NCBI GenBank assembly: GCA_036746235.1 | Contig: DAIOEN010000005.1 | Coordinates: 1-64,000, forward strand | DNA: 64,000 bases | Direction of reading: 5' to 3' | Origin: CALARM01 sp036746235 | GTDB taxonomy: Bacteria > Vulcanimicrobiota > SpSt-956 > JAKJGF01 | Position numbers and translations under genes: made by a program | Notes under the pieces: model-generated | What the model saw: only the letters and a program-made list of their open reading frames with translations | Database searches by the model: none | Told to the model about the DNA's origin: nothing | In this document: piece after piece, positions 44,569-54,429 of the stretch | How the letters are laid out: each line of letters begins with the position of its first letter | Numbering within the stretch: position 1 is the stretch's first letter

Positions 44569-47500
44569 ATGAAGAATAAACAGACTAAGGAACAACACTT
44601 TAACAATAACCTGTGGATGGTTACAGGACTTCTGTCCTTACTTGCTATCCTGCTGGTTCTTGGTTTCTGGGAAGGTAATAAGCAGGCGGCAGGCGTCGAG
44701 GCAGATATGCGGGAGCGATTGCTCTGTCATGCGACTGATATTGCCCGTACCATCAATTATGACCTGGCCAGAAAGCTCACATTTACCGCTGCTGACAGAG
44801 GGATTCCTGCCTATAAGGTTATAACCAGGCAATTGACTGCCTGCAGTAAACGCATTAAAAACCGGGGTATTTTCAGTGTTGCCAGGCACGATGGCAGGCT
44901 TTTCTTCGGTCCTGAGACCTATCCGGAAAATGACCCTCTATCAAGCAAGGCGGGAACAGAATACAGGAAACCTCCTGCTGAAATTCAGAATATTTTCTCT
45001 ACGGGCCAGCCGGCCACAGTGGGCCCCTATACAGATGAATATGGATCATTTGTTACTGCCTTTGTCCCGCTGCTGGACGAAGATAGAGGTGATGTCATTA
45101 TGGTCATCGGTCTGGATATTATGGCAGATGACTGGAAATCAGAGATTAACACAGCCTACAGGGGGCCATTTCTTACTGTACTTTTAGTATTCCTTTTACT
45201 TTTATCCGGAACACTGGCAGTCCGCTGGCGTAACCGGCAGAGATCCATGTCGGACCTGAGGTTCAAGAAATGGGTTGTTCTTCCTGTGGCCATAGCAATG
45301 CTGCTTGCCATGGCTGCTTTTATCTCCTATCATGGCCATCATGCCAGAGAAGAATCTCTCAGAAATATAAACCGGCTTATAGGCCAGGCAAATGGTCAAT
45401 GGGATCGCCTCATGTTTAATAATGTTCAGACCCTTAAGATGCAGGTAGATTACATCTCCTCCGATGCTGCACTGAAGAAAGCATGGCAGGAACAGGATCT
45501 TCCAGTGCTTACATCACTGTCTCTGCCTGTTTTCGACAGGCTGAAACAACAGTTCAATATTACCCAGTTTAACTTCATAACACCGGACAGAACCTGTTTT
45601 CTGATGGTACATCATCCGGAAATGGGTGGGTACCGTATAGACCGGTTAACTTTACTGACGGCAGAAAGCACCGGTTCAGATGCATGGGGTGTTGAACTCG
45701 GCCCATTTGGGAACTTTATGCTGAGCTTTGTCCGACCTTGGATAAATAATGGCAGAACTGTGGGATACGTGGAACTGGGAATCGATACAGGAGATCTGCT
45801 AGATTCAATGTCTGTGGATATGGATATTGATATAGTATCTGTGAGCCATAAAGAATATATAAGCAGGGAGAATTTCGAGGCCGGTAAAAAACTCTTCGCC
45901 TTTACCGGTAACTGGGACGATTATCCGGATATTGTTGTGACCCATCAGACTATGGCCCTTCTTCCCGATGAACTGTCCAGACGATTAAAGGCTGGCTACA
46001 GTTCCTTTTATGGAAAAGATGCTTTTACTCTCCATCAGGGTGACAGTATTTTTGACTGTGGATTCATACCTCTGCCTGATACATCAGGCCGTAATGTGGC
46101 AGATTTGATTATATTGCGCGATGTGACTGTTCAAACCGGCAATGCCCACTATGGACTTTTCGTGAAGCTGCTCCTGGCTCTGGTGTTTTTCTCCGGTATC
46201 CTGGCCATGGTCTGGTCTGTTACAGGAAGTGTGGAAGAACAGCTCGGTGCAGCTTTCGCAAAGATCCGGGACAGCGAGGCAAAATTCCACGACATGTTTA
46301 CATCTCATTCGGCAGTCATGATGTTAATAGATGCTTCTACCGGCAGAATTCTGGATGCAAACCATTCTGCAGTGACCTTCTACGGTTACCCCCCGGACAG
46401 GCTCCTTGATATGAATATCTCAGATATTAATACCATGTCACCTGAACAGGTTGTAAAAGATTATAAAGAAGCACTTCAAAAAATACAGAATACTTTTATT
46501 TTTCCCCATCGCCTGGCAGATGGAGAAATCCGCACTGTAGAAGTGCATTCATCGCCTGTAATTCAACATGGCACTACAGTGCTTTTTTCCATCATTCATG
46601 ATATTACAGAAAGGAAGAAAACAGAGGATGCGCTGAAACGATCAGAGGAAAAATACCGTCTCCTCATCGATAACAGCCATGACATTATCTATACTATAAA
46701 CCCGGACGGTGTATTTACCTTCGTTTCTGCCGGGTGGACTGCCCTTCTGGGACACAGTGTAACAGAAGTGACCGGGAAATCATTTCACATGTTCATCCAT
46801 CCCGACGATATTGAACATTGTCAGGCTTTTTTACAGAAAACTTATGAGACAGGACACAGACAGACAGGTGTGGAATACCGGGTCGGTCATACCGACGGTA
46901 CATGGCGCTGGCACACTACCAATGCCGTTCCTTTAAGGGATGAAACAGGTAAAATTATTGCTTTTGAAGGCAGTGCAAGTGATATTACAGAGCGCAGGCT
47001 TGCAGAAGATGCCCTGTATTTAAGCATGGCAAAACTTGAACTGGCACTTCAGGCATCCAGAATGGGAGTGTGGCAATTTAATATAAGAGAAAATAAACGT
47101 ATTTTTGATGATCAGGTATGTTTTCTTCTCGGGATTAATCGTGCTTCCTTTCTGGGAACGGCAGAGGAGTTCTACTGTGCAGTCCATACAGATGACCGTG
47201 AAAAGATCAGGACAGCTTTGAAAAAAACTATTGAAGAGAATGTTCCTTACACACCTGAATACCGTGTTGTATGGCCAGATGGGACTGTTCATTACATATC
47301 TACTCGAGGCAAACTATTATATGATGGTAAAGGTAATCCTGAAATGGTCAGCGGTATCATATGGGATATTACACCTCAGAAACAACTGCAGGACATGGTC
47401 AGATCCAGCGAGGAGAATTTTCGCAATTTTTTCCAGACTGTAGACGATATTATCGTTGTCGCCACAACTGACGGGCATATAATTTTCAATAATGATGCAT

Positions 47501-50500
47501 TCATAAGAAAACTTGGTTATACACAGGAAGAAGGGAAGAACATGTGCGTACTGGATATGCATCCCGGAGAATATCAACAGGAAGCAGAGATAATCTTTGC
47601 CTCTATGGTTCGCGGTGAAAGAGATTATTGTCCCCTTCCATTGCAGACGAAAGGAGGTATTTATCTGCCTGTAGAAACCAGGGTCTGGCTCGGGGAATGG
47701 AATGGCCTGGAGTGCATCTTCGGTATATGTAAGGATCTCTCTGCACAGCAGGCCGCTCTGGATAAATTCCAGAAAATGTTCAACAACAATCCTGCTCTCA
47801 TGGCAGTCACTTCTATACCTGAGAGAAAGTTTCTGGATGTAAACGATTCATTCCTGAAGCGCCTTGGATATACCCGTGAGCAGGTAATAGGGAAAACCAG
47901 TCAGGAATTAAGATTCTTCCATGATGATACATCCCGGCATTTAGTAGCAGAAGAGATTCAGAGATGTGGCCGTATAATGGCTGTAGAAATGGAGGTTCGT
48001 GCCAGAAATGGCGAGGTGCTGGACGGACTTTTTTCCGGAGAGATAATTGACAATCAGGGAGAGAAGATGCTTCTCACAGTCATGATAGATCTCACTGCCC
48101 AGAAACGTGCCGAGAAATCTCTGAGAAGACTTATGGAAATGCAGGATATTCTGATCAATATTTCTTTAGAATACATAAACATTCCACTCCCGGATATTGA
48201 TAAACACATAAATGACTCGCTGAAAACTATAGGAAGATTTATTTCTGCAGACAGGGCATATGTATGTAATTATGACTTTACAGAAAATACTGTTTCCACT
48301 GAATATGAATGGTGTAATAAAGGAATTGAAACCCAAATACATGTGCTGCAGGATTTGCCGCTCCATGATATGGCAGAATGGGTCAATCCACATAAATCTG
48401 GTGATTATTTGCATGCTAAAGATGTCCATGGCATGAAACATTCTAAAATGAAGGAAATTCTGGATCTGCTGAAAATAAAAAGCATGATTGCTGTTCCAAT
48501 GATGTCAGAAAAAGAATGTATTGGTTTTATAGGCCTTGATTCCTTAAAAGAATACTATGAATATACTCAAAGTGAAATAACACTGCTGAAAATTTTCGGA
48601 CAACTCCTTGTAAATATTAAGAAAAGATCAGAATCAGTACAGATACTGCTTGAAACCAATATTCAACTTGAAGAAGCCATAGCCCGTGCAAATGAGATGG
48701 CATTACAGGCAGAAATAGCCAGTATGTCCAAGAGTGAATTCCTGGCCAATATGAGCCATGAGATCCGCACACCTATGAACGGTGTTATAGGCATGACAGG
48801 TCTCCTGCTGGACACAGAACTTGATGAGGAACAGAGGCGTTATGCCGGGATTGTGCGTACCAGCGGCGAGTCCCTCCTTGCTCTTATCAATGATATTCTG
48901 GACTTTTCCAAGATCGAGGCAGGAAAGCTCGAACTTGAGATGCTGGATTTTGACCTCCAGACCCTTCTGGAGAATTTTGCCGGTATGCTGTCTTTTCGCG
49001 CCAGGGAAAAGGGTCTTGAATTCATCTGTGCTGCCGCACCGGATGTACCGTCATGTCTTCATGGTGACCCGGGGCGACTGAGGCAGATACTCCTTAATCT
49101 GGCCGGTAATGCCTTTAAGTTTACTGATAAAGGAGAAGTCTCAGTTATGGTTACTACTGTGTCTAAAACAGATACTGAAGTAATGCTGCGCTTTTCGGTA
49201 AAGGATACAGGTATAGGCATCCCGGCAGATAAGAAGGATATTCTATTTCAGAAATTCACCCAGGTTGACTCGTCTATCATGCGTAAATATGGCGGAACAG
49301 GTCTGGGGCTGGCCATATCCAGACAGCTTGTAGAGTTACTGGGTGGTCAGATAGGAGTGGAAAGTGAAACAGGAAAAGGCTCCGAGTTCTGGTTTACTGC
49401 GCATTTTGCCAGACAGGCAGTTGCAGAACGTAACATGTTTCTTCCGGATGTGTATGACGGCGTTCATATCCTTGTGGTAGACGATAACTCTACAAACTGC
49501 CGGGTAATTATGGACTGGCTCCGGTACATGGGTATGAGGCCTGAAGAGGCAGGAGATGGTTCATCTGCCATATATGCCATGGACCGGGCAACAGACAGAG
49601 GCGATCCATTTCAGATTGCCATAGTGGATATGCATATGCCTGGTATGGATGGTATAACACTGGCCGGAACCATCAGGGCAGATGAAAAACTGAAGGATAT
49701 ATATCTGATACTTATGACATCTCCGGACCAGAAATGGGATAACAGTCATCTGCAGGAGAAAGGATTTTCCTGCTCTCTGACCAAACCGGTACATCAGTGG
49801 CCCCTCTTTGAACATATCTCATCCCTGTTAACCGGTACTCCCATAGCCCGTCCCATGGTGACACAATTTACCGGTTTGGAGGCAAAACATATGGTTTATG
49901 ATAAATTTCGTATCCTCCTTGCAGAAGATAATATTACCAATCAGATGGTAGCCAGAGGTATCCTGAAAAAATTTGGCTTTTTTGTCGATGGAGTGGCCAA
50001 CGGTCTGGAAGCTGTCAGTGCTCTGGAAACAGTTCCCTATGATCTGGTCCTCATGGATGTACAGATGCCTGAAATGGACGGGTTTGAAGCTACAAGGCAG
50101 ATACGTAATTCAGAAACTCCGGTTCTGAATCACAGTATTCCCATTATAGCCATGACAGCTTACGCCATGCAGGGTGACAGAGAAAGATGCCTGGAATCAG
50201 GCATGAATGACTATGTATCCAAGCCGGTTTCCCCCGGGCCTCTGATAGAAGTAATTGAAAAATGGCTGCCTGTATCGGCTTTACATGCACCAGGGGAACA
50301 GGAAGATAGTCCTGTTATTCAAAAACCGGCTGTCATGGTCTTTGACAGGGCAGGCATGATAGAGAGATTGAACGATGATGATGAACTTGCACTGGATATA
50401 CTGGTGACTTTTCTGGAAAGTATACCCGAACAGTTAGAGACAATTAAGAAGTATATTCTATCAGGTGACACAGGGGAGGTAAGGAACCAGGCTCACTCCA

Positions 50501-50664
50501 TCAAGGGTGCGGCAGCCAGTATAGGGGCGGAAGCTCTGTGTGCAGCAGTCTCCGAGATGGAAAAAGCCGGCAATGCAGGCAATCTTGAAGACATATCTGT
50601 CATATTTCCAGAACTGGAGAAAGAGTTTGCAAGATTGAAAGAAGCCATTGAAAATAGTTTCTGA
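44569..50664 (+). CDS. Giant membrane hybrid sensor histidine kinase (PASx5-GAF-HK-REC-REC-HPt)
   Basis: 2031 residues. Four transmembrane segments (about 15-35, 205-223, 236-255, 530-550) frame two extracytoplasmic sensor regions. Then come about five PAS domains (570-1180), GAF (about 1185-1365), HisKA with His1397 in MSHEIRTPMNG, HATPase with DTGIGIP and GGTGLGLAI, receivers with Asp1687 (VDMHMPGMDG) and Asp1830 (MDVQMPEMDG), and HPt with His1976 (AHSIKG). It is a complete four-step phosphorelay on one chain. Base composition is clearly more GC-rich than its neighbours, except for AT-rich stretches over PAS 3 (about 47000-47350) and GAF (about 48120-48660). The start codon has only a weak ribosome site. 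Confidence 0.92.
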   Translation: MKNKQTKEQHFNNNLWMVTGLLSLLAILLVLGFWEGNKQAAGVEADMRERLLCHATDIARTINYDLARKLTFTAADRGIPAYKVITRQLTACSKRIKNRGIFSVARHDGRLFFGPETYPENDPLSSKAGTEYRKPPAEIQNIFSTGQPATVGPYTDEYGSFVTAFVPLLDEDRGDVIMVIGLDIMADDWKSEINTAYRGPFLTVLLVFLLLLSGTLAVRWRNRQRSMSDLRFKKWVVLPVAIAMLLAMAAFISYHGHHAREESLRNINRLIGQANGQWDRLMFNNVQTLKMQVDYISSDAALKKAWQEQDLPVLTSLSLPVFDRLKQQFNITQFNFITPDRTCFLMVHHPEMGGYRIDRLTLLTAESTGSDAWGVELGPFGNFMLSFVRPWINNGRTVGYVELGIDTGDLLDSMSVDMDIDIVSVSHKEYISRENFEAGKKLFAFTGNWDDYPDIVVTHQTMALLPDELSRRLKAGYSSFYGKDAFTLHQGDSIFDCGFIPLPDTSGRNVADLIILRDVTVQTGNAHYGLFVKLLLALVFFSGILAMVWSVTGSVEEQLGAAFAKIRDSEAKFHDMFTSHSAVMMLIDASTGRILDANHSAVTFYGYPPDRLLDMNISDINTMSPEQVVKDYKEALQKIQNTFIFPHRLADGEIRTVEVHSSPVIQHGTTVLFSIIHDITERKKTEDALKRSEEKYRLLIDNSHDIIYTINPDGVFTFVSAGWTALLGHSVTEVTGKSFHMFIHPDDIEHCQAFLQKTYETGHRQTGVEYRVGHTDGTWRWHTTNAVPLRDETGKIIAFEGSASDITERRLAEDALYLSMAKLELALQASRMGVWQFNIRENKRIFDDQVCFLLGINRASFLGTAEEFYCAVHTDDREKIRTALKKTIEENVPYTPEYRVVWPDGTVHYISTRGKLLYDGKGNPEMVSGIIWDITPQKQLQDMVRSSEENFRNFFQTVDDIIVVATTDGHIIFNNDAFIRKLGYTQEEGKNMCVLDMHPGEYQQEAEIIFASMVRGERDYCPLPLQTKGGIYLPVETRVWLGEWNGLECIFGICKDLSAQQAALDKFQKMFNNNPALMAVTSIPERKFLDVNDSFLKRLGYTREQVIGKTSQELRFFHDDTSRHLVAEEIQRCGRIMAVEMEVRARNGEVLDGLFSGEIIDNQGEKMLLTVMIDLTAQKRAEKSLRRLMEMQDILINISLEYINIPLPDIDKHINDSLKTIGRFISADRAYVCNYDFTENTVSTEYEWCNKGIETQIHVLQDLPLHDMAEWVNPHKSGDYLHAKDVHGMKHSKMKEILDLLKIKSMIAVPMMSEKECIGFIGLDSLKEYYEYTQSEITLLKIFGQLLVNIKKRSESVQILLETNIQLEEAIARANEMALQAEIASMSKSEFLANMSHEIRTPMNGVIGMTGLLLDTELDEEQRRYAGIVRTSGESLLALINDILDFSKIEAGKLELEMLDFDLQTLLENFAGMLSFRAREKGLEFICAAAPDVPSCLHGDPGRLRQILLNLAGNAFKFTDKGEVSVMVTTVSKTDTEVMLRFSVKDTGIGIPADKKDILFQKFTQVDSSIMRKYGGTGLGLAISRQLVELLGGQIGVESETGKGSEFWFTAHFARQAVAERNMFLPDVYDGVHILVVDDNSTNCRVIMDWLRYMGMRPEEAGDGSSAIYAMDRATDRGDPFQIAIVDMHMPGMDGITLAGTIRADEKLKDIYLILMTSPDQKWDNSHLQEKGFSCSLTKPVHQWPLFEHISSLLTGTPIARPMVTQFTGLEAKHMVYDKFRILLAEDNITNQMVARGILKKFGFFVDGVANGLEAVSALETVPYDLVLMDVQMPEMDGFEATRQIRNSETPVLNHSIPIIAMTAYAMQGDRERCLESGMNDYVSKPVSPGPLIEVIEKWLPVSALHAPGEQEDSPVIQKPAVMVFDRAGMIERLNDDDELALDILVTFLESIPEQLETIKKYILSGDTGEVRNQAHSIKGAAASIGAEALCAAVSEMEKAGNAGNLEDISVIFPELEKEFARLKEAIENSF

Positions 50665-50732
50665 AAAAGAATAGAAAAATATAAACCTTTTATTTACAGG
50701 GATTCTAAAAAAGAAGAATTGGAATGTAAAGG

Positions 50733-50768
50733 ACAGGTGTAAAATGTAAATTTACATTTTACACCTGT
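50733..50768 (+). terminator. Perfect palindromic terminator of the giant kinase
   Basis: ACAGGTGTAAAATGTAAA and TTTACATTTTACACCTGT form a perfect 36-base palindrome followed by CTTTTTATTTTT. It shares its core with 12001-12033. Confidence 0.8.
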
Positions 50769-50949
50769 ATCTTTTTATTTTTACAAATCTTTTTTATAAA
50801 ACTTTCTGCTTATTAAGGGTAAATTTTTAGAAATGGCTTTAAAATTGATTTTTTCTGTCTTTAATTATAAGCTTTAATTTAAATTAATTTTTTTGAGCTA
50901 TTGGTATGATTTTTGCGTTTATATAAATAAAAATGCAGGGAGTAAAACT

Positions 50950-51360
50950 ATGATGAAATACAAAATTCTTGTAGTGGATGATAATGAAGATATATGTTTT
51001 GTTTTAAAATCATATTTTGAAGAAACCGGTTATTCGGTACAGGTAGCAGAAAATGCTTTTGAGGCTTTTTCTTTACTGGAAAAAGAGGAATATGACATGG
51101 TCATACTTGATTATAATCTGGGATATGGCCCTACAGGACTGGATATATTTTATAAGATAAAGGAAATGAACCTTCCCGTAAAGATTCTTATGTCTACAAG
51201 TGAAATGGATGATAAATCACTGAATATGGCAATAGAAAGGGAAAATATAAGAGTTTTATATAAACCTTTCAGAATGAACAGTCTGTGCAGAGAAGTGAAT
51301 AATATACTGGAAACAGAAAGAGACAGGAATTTTACAGAGGAATTTTGTTGTGTCATCTGA
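50950..51360 (+). CDS. Single-domain response regulator
   Basis: 136 residues from the ATG behind CAGGGAG. Receiver motifs: VVDDNED, Asp54 in VILDYNLGYGPTG, MSTSEM and YKPF. The C-terminal tail is acidic and ends in FCCVI. No output domain. Its stop lies inside the reading region of the next gene's longest form, so the two are closely linked, with the ATG of the next gene 14 bases after the stop. Confidence 0.9.
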   Translation: MMKYKILVVDDNEDICFVLKSYFEETGYSVQVAENAFEAFSLLEKEEYDMVILDYNLGYGPTGLDIFYKIKEMNLPVKILMSTSEMDDKSLNMAIERENIRVLYKPFRMNSLCREVNNILETERDRNFTEEFCCVI

Positions 51361-51373
51361 GAAGGGAGTGGAA

Positions 51374-51859
51374 ATGGTGAAAAATACTATAGTAAAGGAA
51401 ATCTCTGACTTTTATATTTCCAGGGAAGAAGAGATAAAGAAAAAAGGTATAATACCATATCTTACAGTAGCAGGAGATAAACTTATGAGATTATCCCTCT
51501 CTGAAAATATTTCAAAAGAAGATAGAGAAGTAATATATGGTCAATATCTTTATATGTTTTCTCAGGATATAGAAATGATAGAAGAACAGAAAAAGTTATA
51601 TGGAGAAAATTTGCCCGGTCCTGTATATAGCATTGTAACACCTGTTGAAAATAATATTTTACAGATTATGAAAAAATGTCTTTATTCAATAGATAATTAT
51701 ATTTTATTTATATGTGAAGAAGAAAAAGATGACGAACTTATTTTAGAGGCCATGGATATTTTAAAAGATGCTTCCTCTCTTGTTTATGAAACGGAAGATA
51801 TGCTTGAGTTTGTCATTAGATCAGCAGAGGAAACAGATATTGTTATAAGTGAAGCATAG
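51374..51859 (+). CDS. Unknown helical protein paired with a response regulator
   Basis: 161 residues from the ATG behind AAGGGAG. An alternative GTG start 24 bases earlier would overlap the receiver gene. It is acidic and almost all helical, with no membrane segment, zinc site or known domain. From its position it is likely a partner or target of the receiver just upstream, but no homology backs this. Confidence 0.65.
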   Translation: MVKNTIVKEISDFYISREEEIKKKGIIPYLTVAGDKLMRLSLSENISKEDREVIYGQYLYMFSQDIEMIEEQKKLYGENLPGPVYSIVTPVENNILQIMKKCLYSIDNYILFICEEEKDDELILEAMDILKDASSLVYETEDMLEFVIRSAEETDIVISEA

Positions 51860-52066
51860 TATGAAACTGTATGTAAAATCAATCATATTTTATTATTGAC
51901 CGTTATTGAAAAATATGAAACTTATAGAGAAATAACAATGCATAACTGGATTGAGGTTTACTGAATTGTATAACTGGCAGTCTTTCGAGACAGAACAGGG
52001 AAATTAATCGTAAGTTTTAAAATGAAGAAAAATAGATAATTTTAATCTTTCTAAAATAGAGTTCTT
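51860..52066. other. Intergenic stretch
   Basis: Nothing recognisable apart from GCAGTCTTTCGAGACA near 51978, which recurs near 55240. Confidence 0.5.
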
Positions 52067-52166
52067 ATCGTTGTTTTTTGTCTGTATTATACCTGTTTTT
52101 TATGTTGTTATTATTAACATTTTTTTCAGGCATTTTATGTTATTATTATGATAGTAGTGTTAAAAA
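52067..52166 (+). promoter_or_regulatory. Composite promoter of the pilin-like operon
   Basis: Box A ATCGTTGTTTTTTGTC (52067-52082). A single good box B half, ATTAACA, sits 46 bases after the box A start (52113), and the second half is degenerate. -10 TAAAAA (52161-52166) after TGT. Box A to -10 is 94 bases. The geometry supports membership despite the weak second half. Confidence 0.65.
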
Positions 52167-52195
52167 GAATACATTCTGAGATGGATGGAGAAGAA

Positions 52196-52801
52196 ATGTT
52201 ATTAAGAACGGTAAGTAATGAAAAATTTTTTATGTTACCACTTTGTATAATAAAAACAGACTGGACTCATGAAGTTTGTAATACAGGAGAAAGGAAGAGA
52301 ATATTTGAAGAAAACAGGGAATGTGAAAGGATGTTTAAAGGAACTAAATACGGTTATAATAATAATTACATATCAAGGGATGATGAGGAATGTTTTTTCA
52401 TAACTTCCAGGAATAAGTCAAAAAAAGGTATGTCTCTGGCAGAGATTCTTGTTGCAATCTGTCTTGTATCTACTGTTATTGTTATTATAATAGGAACCAT
52501 GATCGCAGGCCTTGAAGCGGTTCAGAAAGGAACAGGATACAATCAGGCTACCATAATAGCCAGGAGAAATATAGAAGTGTATAAATCTATGAAATATTCC
52601 TCTATACCTGTTAATCCTGATATAATCAAACAGGAACCGGGATTTACAGTAAAAACTGGTATAACAGAAAATACATATCCTTTATCAGGTACAATAAAAT
52701 ATAAAAAAATAACTGTTAATGTATCAAATAGCAGCAGTACCGGGGCAAAGAGTGTTAATGTTAAAATGATCATTTATCTGTTTCCTGATTTAGAGAAATA
52801 A
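52196..52801 (+). CDS. Type IV pilin-like protein with long leader
   Basis: About 201 residues from the ATG at 52196 behind GGAG. The frame's first ATG at 52148 precedes the predicted -10 and is rejected. The class III signal is KSKKGMSLAEILVAICLVST with cleavage after Gly and Glu at +5. A hydrophobic stem and a small beta head (KYKKITVNVSNSSSTGAKS) follow. The leader before the cleavage site is about 80 residues, far longer than usual, so a start nearer the motif, such as the ATG of MFKGTKYG, is also possible. First gene of an operon with 52834 and 54430. Confidence 0.78.
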   Translation: MLLRTVSNEKFFMLPLCIIKTDWTHEVCNTGERKRIFEENRECERMFKGTKYGYNNNYISRDDEECFFITSRNKSKKGMSLAEILVAICLVSTVIVIIIGTMIAGLEAVQKGTGYNQATIIARRNIEVYKSMKYSSIPVNPDIIKQEPGFTVKTGITENTYPLSGTIKYKKITVNVSNSSSTGAKSVNVKMIIYLFPDLEK

Positions 52802-52833
52802 TAAATTTTTAGAAAAATGGAGGTTTGTATGTC

Positions 52834-54417
52834 ATGAATTCAAGAAATAAAAAACATAACCATAATGGTTTTGCTCTCGTAACGGTTTTGATGATGATAG
52901 GGCTCCTCGTCATAATGATGACAAGTATCATACTTATGACATCTGCCAGTCTTTATAATGTTAACAGACAGATAAAGGAGAGTCATCTTATTTCCATAGC
53001 AGAGTCTGCCATTACGGAAGTTACAATCAACCTGGATAATAATATAAACTGGGGCAAAAATAATGAACGTCTTTTTATGCGCACAGGTAAACAGGATTTA
53101 ACTGCAGGTGGTCTTATTCCTTCCAGTCTCCCCGTGATAAATTCCAGTTTTTCTTTTGATGATATAGGATGTTATTATTATATATCATTTGACCCGAATG
53201 ATCCTGCCTTTCAGTCAGGAGGAAATTTTTATTCTGTCAATAATCTTGACGGAGATAGTTCTGTTCCGAACTGGCGCGGTAAACCAGTGCCTCCCCATAC
53301 GGCAGATATACTTATTACAGTGGGGAAAGATGATAAAGTAAAACATGTGGAATGTTTAATTACCGGCATGCCTCAGACACCATTTAAAAGTGGTTCCAGA
53401 GGTAAAATTAATATTAAATCTTCCGATTTTACTATGAAGAGTATCTGTAGTTCACCTGTTACTATCCATTCAAATTATAACGACCCCAATGACCCGAATA
53501 ATATTTCTGTGAATATTAAGTGTACTTCCGATATTAATAACAATGGAACTATATCCGGTTGTGCTGATGTTGTTTGTAAAGCCAGCGATGTAAGTGATCC
53601 CAATAGTATAAAGAGTAATCAGCCTTCTATTAATATACCTGCTCTTCCTGTGAGTACACTTATAAGTGGTATTACTTTTGAGCCTGTTACTTTACCATCA
53701 GGAACATATATAGCAGGTGCATCAAAACTTAAGTATTATAAAGACGGTAAAAATCCTTCTACAGATCAACCTGATACTATATATTCAGATGGTGAGATTA
53801 TACCGGGTGTCAAGCTTGATGGAAATGACTTAATTATCTCGAAAAATATCTCTGTAAATTATAATGTTACTCAGACACCAGGCAGTACCGGTAATCTTAC
53901 TATTAAAGGAATCGGTGATATGAATATTAAAGATGGTATGAGTATTTATGCACCTGGAGATGGATTACAGGATCCAAATACAGGAACTTATAATTGCGGA
54001 AATATCGTTATAAATGGAGGTTCTGACGTATTATACGGCCAGGGGAATTTATACTCCACCGGTTCTATGACAGTTAAGGGAAGCGATATTCAGGCAGGTT
54101 CAAATAATGACAGTATAGCTATTTATGCCGGTGGTGATGTAAGTATAAATGTTGATTCCGATACATATTTTAGAGGTCTTATTTATAGTAACGGAAATTT
54201 CAACCTGGCCGGTTCTGATTTTACCCTGGAAGGTGCTATGATAATAGCAGGAAAGGACCCGTCTGTTGATCCGGCAGGAGCTAAATTCAGTCCAGGTGTT
54301 ATAAATGCATCTCTGAGCTCCGATATGGATTACAGGTATAATGATGCCTGCCTTGCATCTCTCAGTGGAGATATAGGTGTCGGTTCATTTAAAATGCTCT
54401 GCTGGTATGAATTTTAA
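52834..54417 (+). CDS. PilX-like protein with beta-helical body
   Basis: 527 residues from the ATG at 52834, with GGAGG upstream. The N terminus HNHNGFALVTVLMMIGLLVI has the hydrophobic helix and a Gly-Phe processing site, but no Glu at +5, as in PilX-type minor pilins. The long body is Asn/Ser/Gly-rich with repeated short strands (INIKSSDFTMKS, then VTQTPGSTGNLTIKG, then GGDVSINVDSDTYFRG), typical of a right-handed beta-helix or polymer-forming fold. The protein is probably exposed on the surface. Confidence 0.8.
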   Translation: MNSRNKKHNHNGFALVTVLMMIGLLVIMMTSIILMTSASLYNVNRQIKESHLISIAESAITEVTINLDNNINWGKNNERLFMRTGKQDLTAGGLIPSSLPVINSSFSFDDIGCYYYISFDPNDPAFQSGGNFYSVNNLDGDSSVPNWRGKPVPPHTADILITVGKDDKVKHVECLITGMPQTPFKSGSRGKINIKSSDFTMKSICSSPVTIHSNYNDPNDPNNISVNIKCTSDINNNGTISGCADVVCKASDVSDPNSIKSNQPSINIPALPVSTLISGITFEPVTLPSGTYIAGASKLKYYKDGKNPSTDQPDTIYSDGEIIPGVKLDGNDLIISKNISVNYNVTQTPGSTGNLTIKGIGDMNIKDGMSIYAPGDGLQDPNTGTYNCGNIVINGGSDVLYGQGNLYSTGSMTVKGSDIQAGSNNDSIAIYAGGDVSINVDSDTYFRGLIYSNGNFNLAGSDFTLEGAMIIAGKDPSVDPAGAKFSPGVINASLSSDMDYRYNDACLASLSGDIGVGSFKMLCWYEF

Positions 54418-54429
54418 ATTTTTTATTTT

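Noticed and set aside
52148..52195. Upstream ATG of the first pilin-like gene
   Set aside because: It lies before the predicted -10 at 52161 and has no ribosome site, so the start at 52196 was preferred.
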